Shown: positions 61,099 to 64,000 of the stretch, one piece after another | Numbering within the stretch: the first letter of the stretch is position 1 | How the letters are laid out: each line of letters opens with the position of its first letter | DNA from: Paenibacillus sp. FSL R10-2734 | GTDB lineage: Bacteria > Bacillota > Bacilli > Paenibacillales > Paenibacillaceae | Assembly (NCBI RefSeq): GCF_037963865.1 | Contig: NZ_CP150170.1 | Coordinates: forward strand, 6,696,001-6,760,000 | Direction of reading: 5' to 3' | Length of the DNA: 64,000 nucleotides | Notes under the pieces: model-generated | The model's input: only the letters and a program-made list of their open reading frames with translations | Database searches by the model: none | What the model was told of the DNA's origin: nothing | Translations under genes and position numbers: made by a program

Positions 61099-62486
61099 AT
61101 ACACTCCCCTACTTCACTCATAGATTTGAAATAGTCAGTAGTTACTTCCTCAAATAGCTTCGGATTTTCCTCCAACATGCTCACAAAATCAGTTAGCAAA
61201 CTCTTCATCGTATTTCGTTGCTGAAGGCATACCTTATGATTTCGTTCAAATCCATTCTCTGTTTCAAAATTTTTAAAGCATAAATTACACAATCTGGATA
61301 TAGGGCACTTTTCGCAATTTTTACAAATATTTTCATTGTAATCATTAAGCACTTTTACAATGCGATTGAGATCCAATCCTTCTCGGATACTGCCAATTTC
61401 GTAAGCACTATTAATCTTTTCGCAGATCTGAAAATTACCTTCTGTAGTTACGTAAAGTTTCTCTCCGGGCACACAAGTTCCTGTAAAGGGCCTGATTAGC
61501 GGGGAAGCCTCTCTTATCATTGGATGGAAAGCCAGCGTTGCATAGATACTGCCAAAAAATCTATACAGAAACTTGTTTTTATCAATATCATTTGAAATAG
61601 CCTTCTCAAAGAAAGTCTCTTTTAACTTATTGTATTTCTCAAAAAATTCAACTTCATCCGTATCGGTGAATTGTGAATAATAGGTGCTGTTTTGAGCTTG
61701 AACCTGGCCTGTATGAATAACAGATAGTTCATTATCATCAAAAAAGTTAGCGAGTTTCTCAAAATCTGTTTTGTAATCAAAACATGTAGCAATCGACAAA
61801 CTGGCGTCTGGAAATGAATCCTTATATTCGTTGATATGCCGAAGAATAATATGAGCCGTGTCTCCTCCGTTCACATCCACCCTATTGCGATTATGATTCT
61901 CAGGATACCCATCCAAACTGATAAGGACTGAAAAGTGGTTATCATACAGGAATTTTTGAATATCCGATGTCAATAAAAGACCATTGGTGGTGATATTATA
62001 AAGAACTTCATATTCGCTGTACATCTCATTGATATAATTAACAACTCTCTTGAGCAGAGGCAGATTTGTTAAAGGCTCCCCACCATAAAAACTGATGATC
62101 GATTTCCTCATAGGATTACGTTCGAATATTTTTTTGAAATTACTATAATAGAAATCAACAGATTCTTTGGCGATCTCCCATGACATCCGACTTGTTCCGT
62201 GATCACGCGTGTACGGATAGTGTTCCGAATATATGCAATATTTGCATCTTAAATTACAAGCTGAAGAAACCTCCAATATTAATTGTTTGAATCCATTTCC
62301 CTCTGTGTACAAATACTGCTCCAAATCTGAGATAACAATAGCTTTTATTTTTTGCGTAGATTGGATATTGAATTTCTTTTTTATAACCTCTAATCCTGGA
62401 TCATTTTCAGTACACACAATCTGTCCAGTCTCATTATCATAGAAATATTTATTTTTCCGTCTACTCTCAAAGCTAATACCCTTCAT
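61095..62486 (-). CDS. Radical SAM/SPASM sactionine synthase candidate
   Basis: A radical SAM maturase of about 463 residues. CNLRCKYC gives Cys 79, 83 and 86 (counted from 62492), followed by FYGGEPLTN. The N-terminal 70 residues resemble the leader-binding domain of sactipeptide maturases. The SPASM region is CVPGEKLYVTTEGNFQIC and CKNCEKCPISRLCNLCF, which would bind two auxiliary iron-sulfur clusters. It directly follows the Cys-ladder precursor gene, so it probably joins Cys sulfur to alpha-carbons of the C-terminal half. ATG 62486 has AAGGAGG 6 nt upstream. Confidence 0.92.
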   Translation of the reverse strand: MKGISFESRRKNKYFYDNETGQIVCTENDPGLEVIKKKFNIQSTQKIKAIVISDLEQYLYTEGNGFKQLILEVSSACNLRCKYCIYSEHYPYTRDHGTSRMSWEIAKESVDFYYSNFKKIFERNPMRKSIISFYGGEPLTNLPLLKRVVNYINEMYSEYEVLYNITTNGLLLTSDIQKFLYDNHFSVLISLDGYPENHNRNRVDVNGGDTAHIILRHINEYKDSFPDASLSIATCFDYKTDFEKLANFFDDNELSVIHTGQVQAQNSTYYSQFTDTDEVEFFEKYNKLKETFFEKAISNDIDKNKFLYRFFGSIYATLAFHPMIREASPLIRPFTGTCVPGEKLYVTTEGNFQICEKINSAYEIGSIREGLDLNRIVKVLNDYNENICKNCEKCPISRLCNLCFKNFETENGFERNHKVCLQQRNTMKSLLTDFVSMLEENPKLFEEVTTDYFKSMSEVGECI

Positions 62487-62501
62487 AGCCATCCTCCTTC
62501 T

Positions 62502-62539
62502 AAAAAACGGGGAGGAAAAGAGTACTTTTTCTCCTCCCC
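62502..62539 (-). terminator. Attenuator between RiPP precursor and maturase genes
   Basis: GGGGAGG (62509-62515) pairs with CCTCCCC (62533-62539), extended by A/T pairs, and TTTTTT follows on the minus strand. It would give much more precursor than enzyme mRNA. Confidence 0.75.
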
Positions 62540-62546
62540 AGTAATT

Positions 62547-62804
62547 TTATGAATTCACACCGATTGCAACCGCAGCAGCAGCACTTGCGCCTGTTGCGAC
62601 CGTAGTAACTTCACCCGCTGCTGCAAGAGTAACAATTGCCGTTGCAGGACCAAAGATAACACATGCAAGACAAATTGCGCAGCCTAAACATGCTGCACAA
62701 GCAGCACAGCCCAAGCAAGCCACGCAAGCGGCGATTTCTTCTTTGTCTCCAATATGGAACTCTTCTCCCAAATCAGAAACTGAGAAAAATTCATCTGAAT
62801 ACAT
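62547..62804 (-). CDS. Thurincin-like sactipeptide precursor with eight-Cys ladder
   Basis: An 85-residue precursor. The acidic leader (residues 1-24, MYSDEFFSVSDLGEEFHIGD...) is followed by cysteines at 27, 30, 33, 36, 39, 42, 45 and 48, an exact C-x2-C ladder. The remaining 37 residues are rich in Ala, Val, Thr and Gly and contain VTTVATGASAA, similar to the VTAATGASTAS end of thurincin H. Thurincin H has four Cys at the same spacing. GGGAGGTGG lies 8 nt before ATG 62804. The operon continues with two radical SAM enzymes, an exporter and a peptidase. The product should be a secreted antimicrobial with a thioether-bridged hairpin; activity is inferred. Confidence 0.92.
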   Translation of the reverse strand: MYSDEFFSVSDLGEEFHIGDKEEIAACVACLGCAACAACLGCAICLACVIFGPATAIVTLAAAGEVTTVATGASAAAAVAIGVNS

Positions 62805-62889
62805 TGACTGTCCACCTCCCTTCTTTTAAGTCAGAATCAGATTGATCCCTCCTTTTATACTCTGAAATATGTATAACATCCATAATATT

Positions 62890-62913
62890 ACATATAAACA
62901 AGAGTTTATATGT
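62890..62913. promoter_or_regulatory. Palindromic operator in the RiPP promoter region
   Basis: ACATATAAAC, AAGA, GTTTATATGT is a perfect 10-bp inverted repeat about 90 nt upstream of the precursor start. No regulator gene lies in the operon, so the binding protein is probably encoded elsewhere. Confidence 0.5.
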
Positions 62914-63002
62914 GATTTTCTTCATAATTATCATAAATATTATATATGAAAGAAATTAATTCCATTTATTAACTCGATTTTAAATACGAGAAATAAGGGT
63001 GT

Positions 63003-63048
63003 AAAAAAAGAGGCCATTAAAGAAATATCTTCTTCTGGCCTCTTTTTT
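63003..63048. terminator. Bidirectional terminator between groEL and the RiPP operon
   Basis: AAAAAAGAGGCCA pairs with TGGCCTCTTTTTT around a 20-nt loop, with T-runs on both strands. Confidence 0.75.
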
Positions 63049-63147
63049 ATAACTATTAAGTTCGCAATGAAGCAGGTTTAATATCATTTGAACTTCCCTA
63101 GACTATTAGTCAGGTGGAGTCCTCCTTCTTCCACCAGATACAAATAA

Positions 63148-63185
63148 GAACCTCCCCCAAGTTTACTGAACTTAGGGAAGGCTCT
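63148..63185 (-). terminator. groEL terminator
   Basis: A GC-rich imperfect stem (CCTTCCCTAAGTT with AACTTGGGGGAGG on the minus strand, 4-nt loop) is followed by TTCTTATTTG, 59 nt past the groEL stop codon. Confidence 0.65.
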
Positions 63186-63243
63186 TCTCTTCTTTTGTAT
63201 ACCTTGCAGGATAGCCTTGATGCTTAAGGGCTATGAGCCCTTA

Positions 63244-64000
63244 TTACATCATGCCGCCCATTCCACCCATGCCGCCCATATCAGGCATTCCAGCCTTTTC
63301 TGGTTCTGGCTTGTCAGCAATTACTGCTTCAGTAGTCAAGAACATAGCCGCTACGGATGCAGCATTTTGAAGCGCGGAACGTGTTACTTTAGCAGGGTCA
63401 ACGATACCCGCTTCAAACATGTTTACCCACTCGCCAGTAGCAGCGTTGTAGCCGATGCCGATAGCTTCTTTTTTCAAGCGATCCACGATAACGGAACCTT
63501 CTTGACCAGCGTTAGCTGCAATGGTACGAACTGGCTCTTCCAACGCGCGAAGCACGATGTTAACGCCTGTTTTCTCGTCGCCAGTTACATCTACAGCAGC
63601 AACAGCATTATATACGTTCACAAGAGCTGTACCACCACCGGAAACGATACCTTCTTCAACCGCAGCGCGAGTTGCGTTCAGGGCGTCTTCGATGCGAAGT
63701 TTGCGCTCTTTCAATTCAGTTTCAGTTGCAGCGCCAACTTTGACAACGGCTACGCCGCCAGCCAATTTAGCCAAACGCTCTTGCAATTTCTCTTTGTCGA
63801 ACTCGGAAGTTGTTTCTTCCAGTTGAGCACGAATTTGGCTTACGCGAGCATTGATGTCCGCTTTGTCGCCGCTTCCGTCTACGATTGTTGTGTTTTCTTT
63901 AGTTACGCGTACTTGACGTGCGTTACCCAATTGTTCAATGGAAGTGCTCTTCAGATCAAGACCGAGCTTCTCAGTGATCACTTGGCCACCAGTCAGGGCA
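63244..64000 (-). CDS. groEL: GroEL chaperonin, C-terminal part
   Basis: The frame enters from the right edge and covers about the last 250 residues of GroEL. It includes ALTGGQVITEKLGLDL, VDGSGDKADINARVSQIR, LKERKLRIEDALNATRAAVE then EGIVSGGGTALVN, GYNAATGEWVNM, VTRSALQNAASVAAMFLTTE and the Gly-Met-rich tail GGMGGMGGMM. GroEL folds proteins in the cytosol together with GroES. Codon choice and GC content are those of a highly expressed core gene, in contrast to the AT-rich RiPP operon next to it. Confidence 0.97.
   Translation of the reverse strand, partial: ALTGGQVITEKLGLDLKSTSIEQLGNARQVRVTKENTTIVDGSGDKADINARVSQIRAQLEETTSEFDKEKLQERLAKLAGGVAVVKVGAATETELKERKLRIEDALNATRAAVEEGIVSGGGTALVNVYNAVAAVDVTGDEKTGVNIVLRALEEPVRTIAANAGQEGSVIVDRLKKEAIGIGYNAATGEWVNMFEAGIVDPAKVTRSALQNAASVAAMFLTTEAVIADKPEPEKAGMPDMGGMGGMGGMM

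Larger units (their letters stand above)
62805..63243. other. Intergenic region: RiPP promoter and groEL terminators
   Basis: No gene is visible. From left to right it holds the ribosome binding site and AT-rich promoter region of the RiPP operon, a 24-bp palindrome (62890-62913), a bidirectional terminator (63003-63048) and the groEL terminator (63148-63185). Confidence 0.6.

Overview
The window looks like a Bacillota chromosome, most likely Paenibacillus or a close relative. The evidence is strong AGGAGG-type ribosome binding sites, many GTG/TTG starts, numerous ABC sugar importers with AraC/YesN-type regulators, an ECF sigma factor with a DUF4179 anti-sigma, PucR, CynX-like and FdrA-type genes, and groEL. 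No rRNA, tRNA or CRISPR array was seen. Most genes are on the minus strand.

Layout: (1) 1-1.5 kb: start of a sugar-binding lipoprotein gene with a consensus promoter and two palindromic operators, next to a LacI regulator. (2) 1.7-7.1 kb: a MarR/MFS pair, an NAD(P)H-FMN reductase, an unknown protein, and a flavin reductase plus VOC ring-cleavage dioxygenase operon. The reductase and dioxygenase promoters share an operator. (3) 7.1-11.1 kb: a chemoreceptor and a GGDEF-EAL protein. (4) 11.5-25 kb: ureide/oxamate metabolism, with M20 amidohydrolase, alpha/beta hydrolase, guanine-deaminase-like enzyme, NCS1 permease, carbamate kinase, an ankyrin-TPR protein, AllG/AllF/AllH oxamate carbamoyltransferase, a PucR regulator and a CynX-type exporter. 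(5) 25-31.8 kb: a GH112 beta-galactoside phosphorylase with its ABC importer, a 55-residue membrane protein and an AraC regulator. (6) 31.9-33.8 kb: an MFS exporter and an IS256-type transposase remnant. (7) 33.85-39.85 kb: a RADAR anti-phage operon (rdrA ATPase, rdrB adenosine deaminase) with an unrecognised small ORF in front. (8) 40-52.3 kb: two near-identical tRNA-dihydrouridine synthase genes in direct orientation, each followed by an IS3/IS150-type end. Between them are a DMT transporter, an MBL-fold hydrolase, an Lpl-type ABC importer with a YesN-like regulator, and an ECF sigma/anti-sigma pair. (9) 52.3-56.5 kb: a GH4 glycosidase, ROK kinase, NagB-like deaminase and ROK repressor operon. 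(10) 56.6-62.9 kb: a sactipeptide (RiPP) operon of precursor, two radical-SAM/SPASM enzymes, ABC transporter, S41 peptidase and a 58-residue membrane protein. It lies between a degraded groEL fragment and the real groEL, which runs off the right edge.

The two most notable items are the RiPP precursor and the RADAR operon. The precursor carries eight cysteines at exact three-residue spacing, a doubled version of the thurincin H ladder. The RADAR operon has an extra upstream ORF of unknown function. The duplicated dus/IS ends, the two transposase remnants and the groEL fragment indicate that the 33-63 kb part is an accessory, rearranged region.
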